Of a DNA stretch of 64,000 bases, positions 11,073-21,600 are shown piece by piece. The translations under genes were made by a program, and so were the position numbers. The notes below the pieces were generated by a model. The model saw nothing but the letters and a program-made list of their open reading frames with translations. It ran no database searches and was not told the origin of the DNA. The DNA lies in the NCBI GenBank assembly GCA_019915135.1, contig JAHLMK010000006.1:310001-374000 (forward strand). The letters are read 5' to 3'. Position 1 is the first letter of the stretch. Each line of letters begins with the position of its first letter. Source of the stretch: Strobilurus pachycystidiatus (Eukaryota > Basidiomycota > Agaricomycetes > Agaricales > Physalacriaceae).

Positions 11073-12326
11073 ATGCCGAAGAAGTCGTCGACCCAGCGGA
11101 AGTCGGTCAGGCAGACGAAGAATGGTACCTCATCCACCGATCATCGCAACAAACGAAAGCTCTCGCATGAAGCTCAAGTGGCAGAGGTCGAAGTCACAAC
11201 GAACACGAATTCCAAGGGCCTTCCCACTCTGCCGTACGAATTACACATGGAAATCCTATCATATTATTCTTCCGTGCCGGTACCCTGCTTAATTCGTCAC
11301 TATCCATGTCTCCCATCCTCATATCGTGAACGATTCGACGTGATTTCCGCGTTGTCGCAGACCTGCAATGCCCTGCGCCGCGTCTTCCATCAGTTACTGT
11401 GGCAAACCGTAGACGCCTGGACCCTGGTGCACCCTGCTTCAATTGATTTCAAGCAGGCTGCCAAGGCAATTGCCACTGAGCTGGTCCTCCAGGCAGAGGT
11501 CGTGACGATCCGAGCACCTCATCTTGCTGAACGTGTACAGTACGTTTCCTGATTTCTTCCTTGTGGCTGTCACCTCTCATGCTCAACAATTAGAGTCTTC
11601 AACGTCGAGCTCTCATCATATTCCGTAGTCACCGTTTACAAGGAATTCGTTCGCTGCCTCACATGTCTCCCCAATCTTCACACTCTCCAGATACTTAGTT
11701 TCCCATACCAGAACAGACGACAAAGTCGAAGCACTCCGATTGGTGCCTTCCAGGTTGCCTTCGCCAATGCCTGCTTCCCCAACATCACCACGCTGACTCT
11801 TCCTACAAATCTTGCTGGCGTTGTCGATATTTTCCGGGTATTCCCCAATGTGAAGCATGTGGGAATATGTGGCAATATCAGCTTTATGAGCGAATTATAC
11901 ATGCACAGACTCCCTCGCACAATACACTCGTTGCAGGCTGGCATGTGCAAACCGGAAAAGCCAGAACGTACGCTCCTTACATATCTCTCTGGTGGTGCTT
12001 GCCTAAGATTCCGCCTCATAGTGCTCATCCAACACTTTCCGGAGCTTCGAATCACGCCACGTCTTGGAGTTTTTCTTTGTAGTGAAATAGAGAGCTTTCT
12101 ACCGCTTCTCAGCGAGCTCAACCATCTACACACCATCCAGCTGGTTTGGATAGCAGACATGTACCCACTGGAGCACCTCGCATCCACCATAGCCATGGCG
12201 AGCTCCGTCGTCAGGCAAAGTCTCGAGGAGCATGCAGAACTAGTGCATGTGCGAAAGGGTCAAGTGCTGGTATGGGATGGTGCGAACACGTTGCTGAGGC
12301 GGATCGAGGTTGAAAGGAGGGATTGA
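11073..12326 (+). CDS. F-box protein, two exons
   Basis: The model is join(11073..11539, 11594..12326), 399 aa. The 54-nt intron has a GTACGT donor and ATTAG acceptor and keeps the frame (V-Q joined to V-F-N-V). The N-terminus is basic and low complexity (MPKKSSTQRKSVRQTK). The F-box-like core is at about residues 49-70 (LPTLPYELHMEILSYYSS), followed by LSQTCNALRRVFHQLLWQTV, a common continuation in fungal F-box proteins. The C-terminal half is Leu-rich with LRR-like spacing. The start was chosen as the first ATG after a pyrimidine-rich leader. Substrate unknown. Confidence 0.8.
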
Positions 12327-13455
12327 CGCGTCGAATTGATTCTGTTTCGCGTCTCGTACTCCGTCGAGAGGTCACCACTAGGTTTATGAAAGTACTCGCG
12401 CTGTGAAAAGACTTGTACATGTTGTTCTTGTGACCGTACTAGTCCCATATTCTTATGTCAGATCAATTAGAGTTGTACGCATTTGCAGGGAATTGGCAAA
12501 TGATTCCTCAAAACTTCAAGAAATGCACTGCAGCGAGATGTTACTTCCTTTCAATACGCTGTCCACAACAGACCAATACCGTCGACCCGACAGACTCTGT
12601 ATGTTCACCAGAAACGAACGTTGGTAGTGCCTAATCTGGAGCCTCAATCCTCCGATACAGTCAACTAACCTCAAGCTTTCTCAATATCACGACCCCATTC
12701 CCTGACAGCATTGCGTCCCGAGTTTTCAACGTGCACTCAAATGCGTGGCGTCAGCGGAGCTCCAAAAGTTTTACAGCTGGGGGTTCAGTGGCGAGCAAAG
12801 CATGAGAAAGACACTAACGACTTGGCGCACCTGCGGAGAGCTGGTACGGTACGCAAATGCTGATCATACTGCTGATGATACACTGCAGTCTCAAGTTGAA
12901 CGCGAGCACGTGTAGGGGACGACCCGTTACCCCGCTCCGAATACGGCTTGCTCTCGAACTGTCATTGTGTTTGCCGACTCGGATGGATGGCGCACACTTG
13001 GGTCGCTGTCCGTCCTGGAGCAGCATCCTCAGAAATTCACGCACTGGATATCTTTCGCGGTAAGAAATGACTTGATCACGACTTTCAGCGCTCTCATGAA
13101 GAGGTCGGTCGGCCAGGCGGGGTCCATCCCCGGCTAGCTCCCGTGCTCCCTCAATCTGATGACTGAATGATACTGATTGAAGTTCTCTTCCTATTCAATC
13201 ATCACCGAGCTCGCCAGATGTCCAAGTTTGATCTTGACGATAGAAGCACAGTTGACGACATGGCATGAGCGCTGAACTGCCACCTCTTTGAAAAGTTGTG
13301 TATTTCCCGATCTATCGGCACTGGTTAGTCAGGTTACTCATCCAGTACACATAATCTAGCATTCCGTGGGTAAATACGAGGCTTGGGGGCCATCCTCATT
13401 CGTATATAAAGCTGCATCTTTTGTAGCTGTCAATGGACTCTGATCGAATACCGTG
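12327..13455. other. Intergenic, nothing recognised
   Basis: This lies between the F-box gene and the dehydrogenase gene, which are on the same strand. No conserved frame or repeat was supported. Confidence 0.4.
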
Positions 13456-14563
13456 ATGACGAGCCTGAACATGGGAACTGCGATGTCTCTGGACGGCCAG
13501 GTAGCTCTTGTTACCGGTGGAGGCACAGGCGTGTAAGTGCTTCAGCTCATTTCGTCTCGATAGCCTTTGACATTATACAGCGGCCTGACTATTGCCAAAG
13601 GCTTCGCCTCCAATGGCGCCAAGGTCTACATCGGAGGAAGACGCGAACCAACACTGCAAGCAGCTGCTGATTCGTTCACTGAGGGACGATTGATTCCGTG
13701 AGTACTCCGCGTATCGCATGGCGGGAAGCTCACATCATCGAATACAGCTTACCGCTAGACGTTACGAGCGAATCCAGCATCAAGGCGGCGGTGCAGCATA
13801 TCCAAGATGCGGACGGAAAACTTGACATTCTAGTCAACAAGTCAGTACCCGATGTCATCTTGCTTGAGTATATCCTCACCTCACTAGTGCTGGCGTCGGC
13901 CATCCGTCTGATCCAGAGTTTGGCCAGAAGAAGTTGAAGAATTACGTTGAGAAAGGCGACCCTCTAGAGCACGAGACGCCCGAAATTTGGGGAGAAATCT
14001 TCAATATCAACATCTCTGCCGTCTTCTTCGCGACGCGGGCATTCCTAGACCTCCTTGTGAAGGGCGCTGAGTCGCGCAATGCAACTTCTTCTGTCATCAA
14101 TACATCGTCTGTTGCTTCCCCCATCAGATCGTGGTTAACGGTTGCCAGTGTGCGTCTAGATCTGTCCACACAGTTACAGGAGGTAGCCACTGACTCACAT
14201 TGACCGTTCAGCTCTCATACGGCATCTCCAAGGCCGCAGTGGACAAGCTCACCGTCAGTCTCGCTACTGACTTTGCGCACAGGAAGATCCCAATTCGGGT
14301 GAACGCTATACAACCTGGCACCTTTCGTAACGAGAAGATGCAGTTTGACGGACCGTTGGTGACACCCCTCCCGGGCCTCATTGCCAGTACGCCGGCTGAG
14401 AGAGCAGGAACGTGAGTGCAATGAATGGTTATTTCTGAGCGCTAATCATGACTGACGTAGTGACGCGGAATTGGCGATGACGGCTGTGTACCTGGCTGCC
14501 TCGAATTATACGAACGGAGCAATCGTTCCAGTGGATGGTGGATTGGCCCTTGTCAATCCGTGA
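13456..14563 (+). CDS. Short-chain dehydrogenase/reductase (SDR), six exons
   Basis: The model is join(13456..13532, 13581..13697, 13748..13840, 13888..14149, 14212..14411, 14461..14563), 283 aa. Introns of 47-62 nt all have GT-AG ends and keep the frame. It is a classical SDR: cofactor motif TGGGTGVG near residue 20, GRR after strand 2, D-V-T, NAG at strand 4, INTSSVAS carrying the catalytic Ser, YxxxK in SYGISKAAV, and a typical end (TNGAIVPVDGGLAL). The fold uses NAD(P)(H) to oxidise or reduce an alcohol/carbonyl. GRR after strand 2 hints at NADP(H) preference. The substrate is unknown. There is no signal peptide, so it is probably cytosolic. Confidence 0.92.
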
Positions 14564-15045
14564 AAGTGGCAAAGGTCATTGATGTATGAAGATTGTATCA
14601 TGCTCCTTCCACGTAGCAGCGCCCACCGTAGGACAAATCGCAAACTATCACTGGCAACGATATTTTTACGCATGAAACATTGTAAAGGACACGCATGACT
14701 AGAACCGCCAGCCTTAGACTAAGTACTGGCTGCAAGGCGCCGTTCCACTCGAAGAGAGGCCGGCTGTTGCTAGGTCCACTCCCGTTTTGGAATGGCAAAC
14801 ACTGGCAGGGTACTCAATTCAAAGGGAATCTTTCCAAATCGCCGCAATCCGTAAATGCAAAGCAACGTTCAAGTATTTCAGCTTGGGCCGTATAAAGTAA
14901 TGGCTACCATCAACTAATCCTACAGAGCCTCGAGAGTCTGCGCGTTCTTTTGAACTTGATTTGAATCTACTACATCGAAGTACTACGGTGGGCCATCAGG
15001 ACTGTGCGACGTCGAAAGGAACTCTATTCCGAGTCTAACTACACG
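14564..15045. other. Intergenic, nothing recognised
   Basis: This is the tail-to-tail spacer between the dehydrogenase gene and the displaced 3' end of the minus-strand F-box gene. No feature could be supported. Confidence 0.4.
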
Positions 15046-15096
15046 TCAAGTAAGACGCCTCGCCGAAGATGGATCATCCTGTTTTATGACTACTTT
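15046..15096 (-). pseudogene. Detached 3' end of the F-box gene at 57-58 kb
   Basis: Minus-strand codons here (IKQDDPSSARRLT then TGA at 15046-15048) match the end of the paralogue at 59235-60728 (IEPDDPSPEVLVT, stop). The nucleotide match runs through GATGGATC.TCC.GTT.TAT.ACTACTTT. The last eight bases, 15089-15096 (ACTACTTT), recur at 57025-57032 as the target duplication of the element that split the gene. Joined to 58436-57025, the frame gives 484 codons plus stop, close to the 497 aa of the paralogue. Confidence 0.85.
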
Positions 15097-15109
15097 TAGG
15101 GTTTAAAAG

Positions 15110-15275
15110 TCCGGTCCGGTCCGGTCTTTTGACCTCTGAGGTCATGGACTGGGGACTGGACCGGTCCAGAAAATTTCCAAATCTGGCTGGACCTAGGACT
15201 GGACTGGTTAGGACCGCAAAAACCGGTCCTAATCAGTCTGGTCTGCGGTCCTAAACCGGTCCAGGACCGGTCCAA
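15110..15275. repeat. GGTCCGGT-type subterminal array (left)
   Basis: Repeats built on CCGGTCC and GGACCGGTCC. The same motif recurs at about 50,870-50,960 and 56,925-57,010, i.e. at the other end of the same hAT-like element. Confidence 0.7.
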
Positions 15276-15358
15276 AGGATCACGAGCCTAAATTCATATT
15301 CACTGCGTTTCTTGCTTTCTGAAAGACTTCGGATAGGTGGGTACTAGGTGACCATACA

Positions 15359-15541
15359 TGTAACGGATGTGGCGCTGTGCGCCACGTTTGTATGTTGTCA
15401 TTGTTTGGCGGGGCCTTCGGCCCCTTGTATTTATGTGACTATTCGTGACCGTAGACAGTAGTTGTCTTATATTGTGTATTGCTCGTAACTACCAATCGAC
15501 TTGGTCTAGTTACGACGCGTGAATACCGTGAGACCGTTACA
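15359..15541 (+). repeat. 5' LTR of the Ty3/Gypsy element
   Basis: 183 bp, TGTAACGG...CCGTTACA, with perfect 8-bp inverted ends. By eye it is identical to 49100-49282. Confidence 0.92.
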
Positions 15542-15603
15542 CTTTTTTAACTACCCGAGCAACTTGTTAGTTGCTCCAGCAATACCAGCAGCAAAATTGC
15601 ACA

Positions 15604-18600
15604 ATGGCCAAAAATGGCAAACGAAAAAATAATCGCTCGAAAGCGAGCGGACCAAACGACGCGGAAGGTGACGAACCTCCCGCGCAAGACGTAGACGAGC
15701 GTCGGGACCATTCCAACGACCCTCAACATCAACCAGGGGACATCGGAGACGAACAGCACCTCGTATCACCAACAGGAGCGGACATAGCCCTGGAGGATAT
15801 ACCTGATGCCGACTCGTTGGAAGCGCTCAGCCACCGACAGTTCGTTGGCATGGAGGTGGACAGGATTAACGATGGGAAGGAACCCATCGTACCTAAAGTC
15901 GAGGAAGGGGAAGAGAGATGGGGCAGGGATGACGCCGACCCTTCCCGGGATACTAGCAAAGTAGTCCCTACTGATCATCTGTTACGACCTGACCCCGCCG
16001 TGACAAGGACCCGCTCATGAGAGACTACCCCTGTAGTCAACCCATAGCTTTCCTGCGAGCGTACCACGTACATCCTCGTATTGTGCTCGACTGGTCGTAC
16101 TGTACCAGTCATAGGGGCCCTCGATGGTCGCACGTCCATCTCGCCAGAGACTGTGATACCGTAGGAACCTAATCCCAAGGTACGAGGCTCGCCGCCGGAC
16201 CTAGTCCCAGGTGTGGCGTCGGGGAGCCTTCTCTCGTCGGAGTCAACGACGTTGGCGGAGGTATCGAAGGGAGACATGTGGGTGAGTCCTACCACGGAGA
16301 GCTCAGAGTGCCCAACGGGGTTGTATGGGGAAAACTGGTTAAGGACGAAGTCTGAGTAGCTAGTACAGCATTGTCTCTGTATTTATACTAATCCCATGCT
16401 TGCTCATCGTTCCTCTTCTCGAAGCTTCTACCACATACTCCCGATGCGTCGGGAGTGGTCCGACGCTGCGGATGACGGAGATCCCGACATCCCGATGACC
16501 GCCCGACAGATCGATGACCGCCCATTGGTCGGGAAGGCGGGTTTGGTCGGGTACCGACTCCCGCCTGACTCACGCGGCCTAAGTATATTCCCGGGGTGTC
16601 CTACACCATGTGTGCTCGCTCCAAAGTGTATCCGGGAGGGCGGGAAGCCCGACAAAGGCGGGACTTCAGGATCCCGGTTCTGTCGCCATAAGGGATTGAA
16701 CTCTCAACCCCGTGATATATCTCTCGGCATCTTCCGGTGTGGCGCTGGTTCGTGTAGCCGTAGTATCAGGACGCCAAAGTGTGACCAAAGTGGAGGGCCT
16801 TGATCTACGGTGAGGCCACATCATGACAATATCCCCTTTTTAAGTTTCTCGTCCCGAGAAACGAAAGGGTGATCCCCTTTTTATGGGCTCCTACGGTCGC
16901 GTCGATGCTTTTTACAAGACTCCCCGAGCCTTGTTAAAGCCAAAGTGTAGTCGCGAGAGAAGGCGTGATGGTTCGGAACCTGCTACGGGAGGGCCGAGAC
17001 GCGTTTTCCTCGATGAAGACGCGTTTGGAGAGAATTCTGAATAGACAGAAGTGTTTGTATCGTAAAGACGATGTTTTGTTTGTCCGGGTCACGTGATCGA
17101 TTTTGTGTGGCGTATATTTTCGATACTCGTCCTGAGATGTCCTCGAGAATGCGCCTCTGATCGCACAGGAATCGGTTTTTTCATTGCCGCCGGCATCGGT
17201 CATGATTCCATCGTTCGAGCTCCCCGAGCTCAGAACAGTACCCGCGCCACGCGCTCGGTACCGTGGTTGTATCTTCTCCGGGCAGTCAGGACTCCCTGCG
17301 AGTCCAAACCCCCATCTGAGTGCTCAAGACCCCATATCTGCACCCTCAGATATCCATCTGAGGTACAGATCCCAGGGTCTCGCGGAATGATCTGCAGAAT
17401 CATTCAAGTGAGTCTATTCTCTGGACCCAGGTGCGCTTCTTGAAAGCCTATTGCTGATATCCCAGAAGTCCCAGAGATTGGGTGCGGGAACGAGCGCTTG
17501 CGCGCGCGGTTATAATGGCGCCACCCTGGAGAAGGCCCCCAGAACCACTCTCCTACGCCCCGCAACGATGCCCACCTCCCTGCTTGCTCTGATCACGCGT
17601 CGTTTGACAGCCGCGCCGTCTGACGCCGTCCTGGTTGTCAATCATCGCGGCTTTCGTATCAACGCGCGCCCTGCGCGGATCCCGGGCCTCGTTCTGGAGG
17701 AGTGGATACGGTGCATTGTCGCCGTCGACGACGGATTGACGGATAACAATTCGTTCGGACTGGAACCTTTGTCGTCGTCGGAGTGGCTGGCTTTGGTAAG
17801 TTTGTTGAATCCTTCCGCGCCGGGGCTGTTTGACTGGACGTCTGGGGTCGTGGGTACGTTTCCTTTTAGTTTACTCTGCTGCGCGCCGCACTCGTTCTCG
17901 TGAAGGACGTCGAGTTCCTTCCTCCGCCGGCGTGGAGACGCCTTTCGCTCGTGCCGCCTCAGGGCAGTGATACTTCCTGCGCGCTGGCCGTATGTGCGTG
18001 GGCACTTTTGCTACCTCCTGGTGAGTTTTTTCTTTACTCTCTCTCGCATTCGTTTGACTCGATGGGACCAGTGGCGGAGGAACTCCCTCCTCATGTCATT
18101 ATCCGCGGGATCGTTGACTTTCATCTCCCGCTCCGTTACTTCTGGCGTTCCTTGTCCTGCCGCGACATAGTGACCGCTTTCTGGGCCTCGACGGAGGGGG
18201 AGGAGAGGAAGCGATGGGAGGAGAAGGCGAAGACGGAGGGGTTATCCGAGATGGGGATGGCGAGCGAGTGGGAGGAGGTAACCGAGGAGTGGTGGCTTGG
18301 GGCGATGGATTTTGTTCGGTAGGATGTCGATGAGAGCTGTCTTGGATTTTATTCTCCGTAGTTTGAGTACGGATGTATACCCCTTCTCGTTGTTTGATAC
18401 CCAACTCCAGAGAGTTTTTTTTTTTTTTTGGTCGCGTTTGTTCGCTATGCTCGACGCGTCGCGTGTGTTTTTAACAAACACGTACTAGTGGTGACGGATG
18501 ATGTTCCTGATTTGCGTGATGGTCGATCGTTCCGGAGATATTCTGTCGTCTGACTTATCCTTTAGGATCAGGCGTCCGGATGATGCGAGTGCTCGTTTCG

Positions 18601-21600
18601 GCGGTGTTCCTGCGAGTATGCTGATGGGTGATAGACGCTCGCCCTTGTGGTGCAGCGTTTCACGGTGTGGGGATTGCTTTTTGGCGAAGGTGGTCGTTCG
18701 TTCAACCGGTGGATCTGGATTTTCATCACGACAGTCCTCGACTGTGTTTCTCTTTCGAAGAGAATGAGCTACGCTGTTTGGCTCGAAACTTTATTTTCTC
18801 GGTCTTTCCACTGCTAGTTTCCATTTCACGTCAGGATTCTCCTCCACGAGGAGATCCATGGTATCGTCTGGGTAGTTTTTATTCCTGGTTCGTGCGGAAA
18901 GACTTTCCGTTGTCGGAATAGAGTACGGGGTGTTGAAAGAGAGTGAGTTCTCGGTCCAAGGGTTGGACGGGGTTCGTGAATTTCTCGAATTCCACCCCGT
19001 ATAGGAGACGCAGGTGGTGCGGGGTGTTGCAAGTTTGTTTTGCGCTGTATAGGTGCACAGCCCAGGGGTCTAGGGTGAGGGAAGGGGGGTGGTAGAACAC
19101 CGTGAGATCTAGGCGTGGCTTGGTATAGAATGTCGGGGTTCGTATACGTCGTAGTGGCCCCCGTAGATATCTTGCCTGGAGAAGGCATAATCCTTCTTTC
19201 GTGTGTCGAGATAGATGTTGGGGGGTTCTCCACAGAACTTCCATACATCGTGCCATGATGGGGATATGTCCGTTCACCAGAGACCGAAGAAGAACCCAGT
19301 CTTCTTCTAGTCCCAGCAACCTATAGACCACGTCTATGACCCATGCAGCTCTGCCCAGAAGGCTCCGGTATTGAGTAGGACCTGATCGTACTGTTGGTTT
19401 GGGTTCCGCGATGTGGATGGCCAACTCCCTAAGGAGGGAGAGTACTCGATGTTCGGTTCTGCGAGCTCGTACAAGGGGGGGGATAGTGTCGGAGGTTGTG
19501 GTGATTGGAGGCGTTACCCCAACGCCGGAGGAGGGGGGAGGTTCCGATGTAGTGGTACGTGGGCAGTATGGAGACTTCGTCCTATTGTTACGACCTGACC
19601 CCGCCGTGACAAGGACCCGCTCATGAGAGACTACCCCTGTAGTCAACCCATAGCTTTCCTGCGAGCGTACCACGTACATCCTCGTATTGTGCTCGACTGG
19701 TCGTACTGTACCAGTCATAGGGGCCCTCGATGGTCGCACGTCCATCTCGCCAGAGACTGTGATACCGTAGGAACCTAATCCCAAGGTACGAGGCTCGCCA
19801 CCGGACCTAGTCCCAGGTGTGGCGTCGGGGAGCCTTCTCTCGTCGGAGTCAACGACGTTGGCGGAGGTATCGAAGGGAGACATGTGGGTGAGTCCTACCA
19901 CGGAGAGCTCAGAGTGCCCAACGGGGTTGTATGGGGAAAACTGGTTAAGGACGAAGTCTGAGTAGCTAGTACAGCGTTGTCTCTGTATTTATACTAATCC
20001 CATGCTTGCTCATCGTTCCTCTTCTCGAAGCTTCTACCACATACTCCCGATGCGTCGGGAGTGGTCCGACGCTGCGGATGACGGAGATCCCGACATCCCG
20101 ATGACCGCCCGACAGATCGATGACCGCCCATTGGTCGGGAAGGCGGGTTTGGTCGGGTACCGACTCCCGCCTGACTCACGCGGCCTAAGTATATTCCCGG
20201 GGTGTCCTACACCATGTGTGCTCGCTCCAAAGTGTATCCGGGAGGGCGGGAAGCCCGACAAAGGCGGGACTTCAGGATCCCGGTTCTGTCGCCATAAGGG
20301 ATTGAACTCTCAACCCCGTGATATATCTCTCGGCATCTTCCGGTGTGGCGCTGGTTCGTGTAGCCGTAGTATCAGGACGCCAAAGTGTGACCAAAGTGGA
20401 GGGCCTTGATCTACGGTGAGGCCACATCATGACATCATCCTGCATTCCAGTCCATCAGCGTTGGCCGAACCCGACAAGCGGAAAATTTCCTGCAACAGCG
20501 GGCATTGGACGCTGAGCTGCGACTGGCGGAGAACGCTCCGCTCGCAGCCCCGGAACCACAGTACCCGGCCAATCATACCGAAGAAGTTGAAAACTTCTTC
20601 GATCAACACAGCCTCGCGGATGATTACAGCGATCATCCGTCTATTGCCAGCAGTATCAATCTCGGAGATGATGTGATCCGAGATCTGCGAGAACAGCTGC
20701 CCTTATCTCCTGAGAGAGATGATGTATTAAATAACGCGGAGCAGATAATCTCCTCCGCGCAATTGAAGCTCATTCGGAAGATGGCGACGGACATGGCCAG
20801 AGCCCACTGCGTCGCGTTTGAGTTACCGCTTCTCGAAGACTCGCCTCAATTCGTCAAAGTAGTCCGACAGAACGAACTACTACAATTGGCCGCATTTATG
20901 GTAAATGCGGACGAGGAATCGCCATCCGGAAGGATGCGTAAGCATGCAAAGGCGGCAGGTGCAAGGATGATTAGTGCATCTAACTCCAGGGCGGCTAGTC
21001 GGGCCAGCTCCCGATCGTCGAATCGCCCCGCACCCAATGCAACTGCAACCAAACCACCAGCACTAGTAAATATTGCTGATATAGGGGACCGAGAGTACGA
21101 TCCCGATCTTGTAATCAAGGTCAATGATAATATCACTTGTTCGTGGAAAGAGGCTGAGCGCCTCGTGGAAAGTAGTGAGTACCGGAGGATGCTCCGATTG
21201 AAACCACTACCACCGCTAAGCTTGAAGGACTTCGAACCTTCAGACGAAACGCCGGCCGATGTCGTACTACGTCGTGTACCTGTCGTAGATAGAAGACAGA
21301 TTCCTCCTAGGAATCTAGGTCATACATTCAAGGATGATCGTGCAAGGCAGGCACGACTAGAAGAGATACAAGCTCAACGACGAGCACAGGCAGCGGCTCA
21401 ACACGAACAATGGAGTCGTAAGAAAGCTGAAGATATGAAAGATCTTCAACGACGAGACGCTGAGAACGAAGTAATCTATAAGAAGATTACCGCAATGGCA
21501 AAGGAAGGCGCGGGACCGAAGCGATCTAATATGATCGCACCAAACAGAAACCTAACGTCCCGGGCTGAACAATCCAACCCTGGGCTCAAGGAGCGCGCAG

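Larger units (their letters stand above)
15980..20434 (-). mobile_element. Non-autonomous LTR retrotransposon nested in gag
   Basis: Two 849-bp LTRs flank 2.76 kb. The 5-bp duplication is TCATC (15975-15979, 20435-20439). No gag, RT or integrase motif is present, so it must be moved in trans. A purine-rich tract on the minus strand (AAAAAGGGGAT, 16829-16841) next to the left LTR suggests transcription from right to left. Two LTR differences were seen by eye (about position 16,374 versus 19,977, and one near 16,196 versus 19,799), so insertion is recent. Confidence 0.88.

Noticed and set aside
18414..18430. Poly-T run as a transcription terminator
   Set aside because: A simple homopolymer in a eukaryotic element. 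No RNA polymerase III gene lies upstream.
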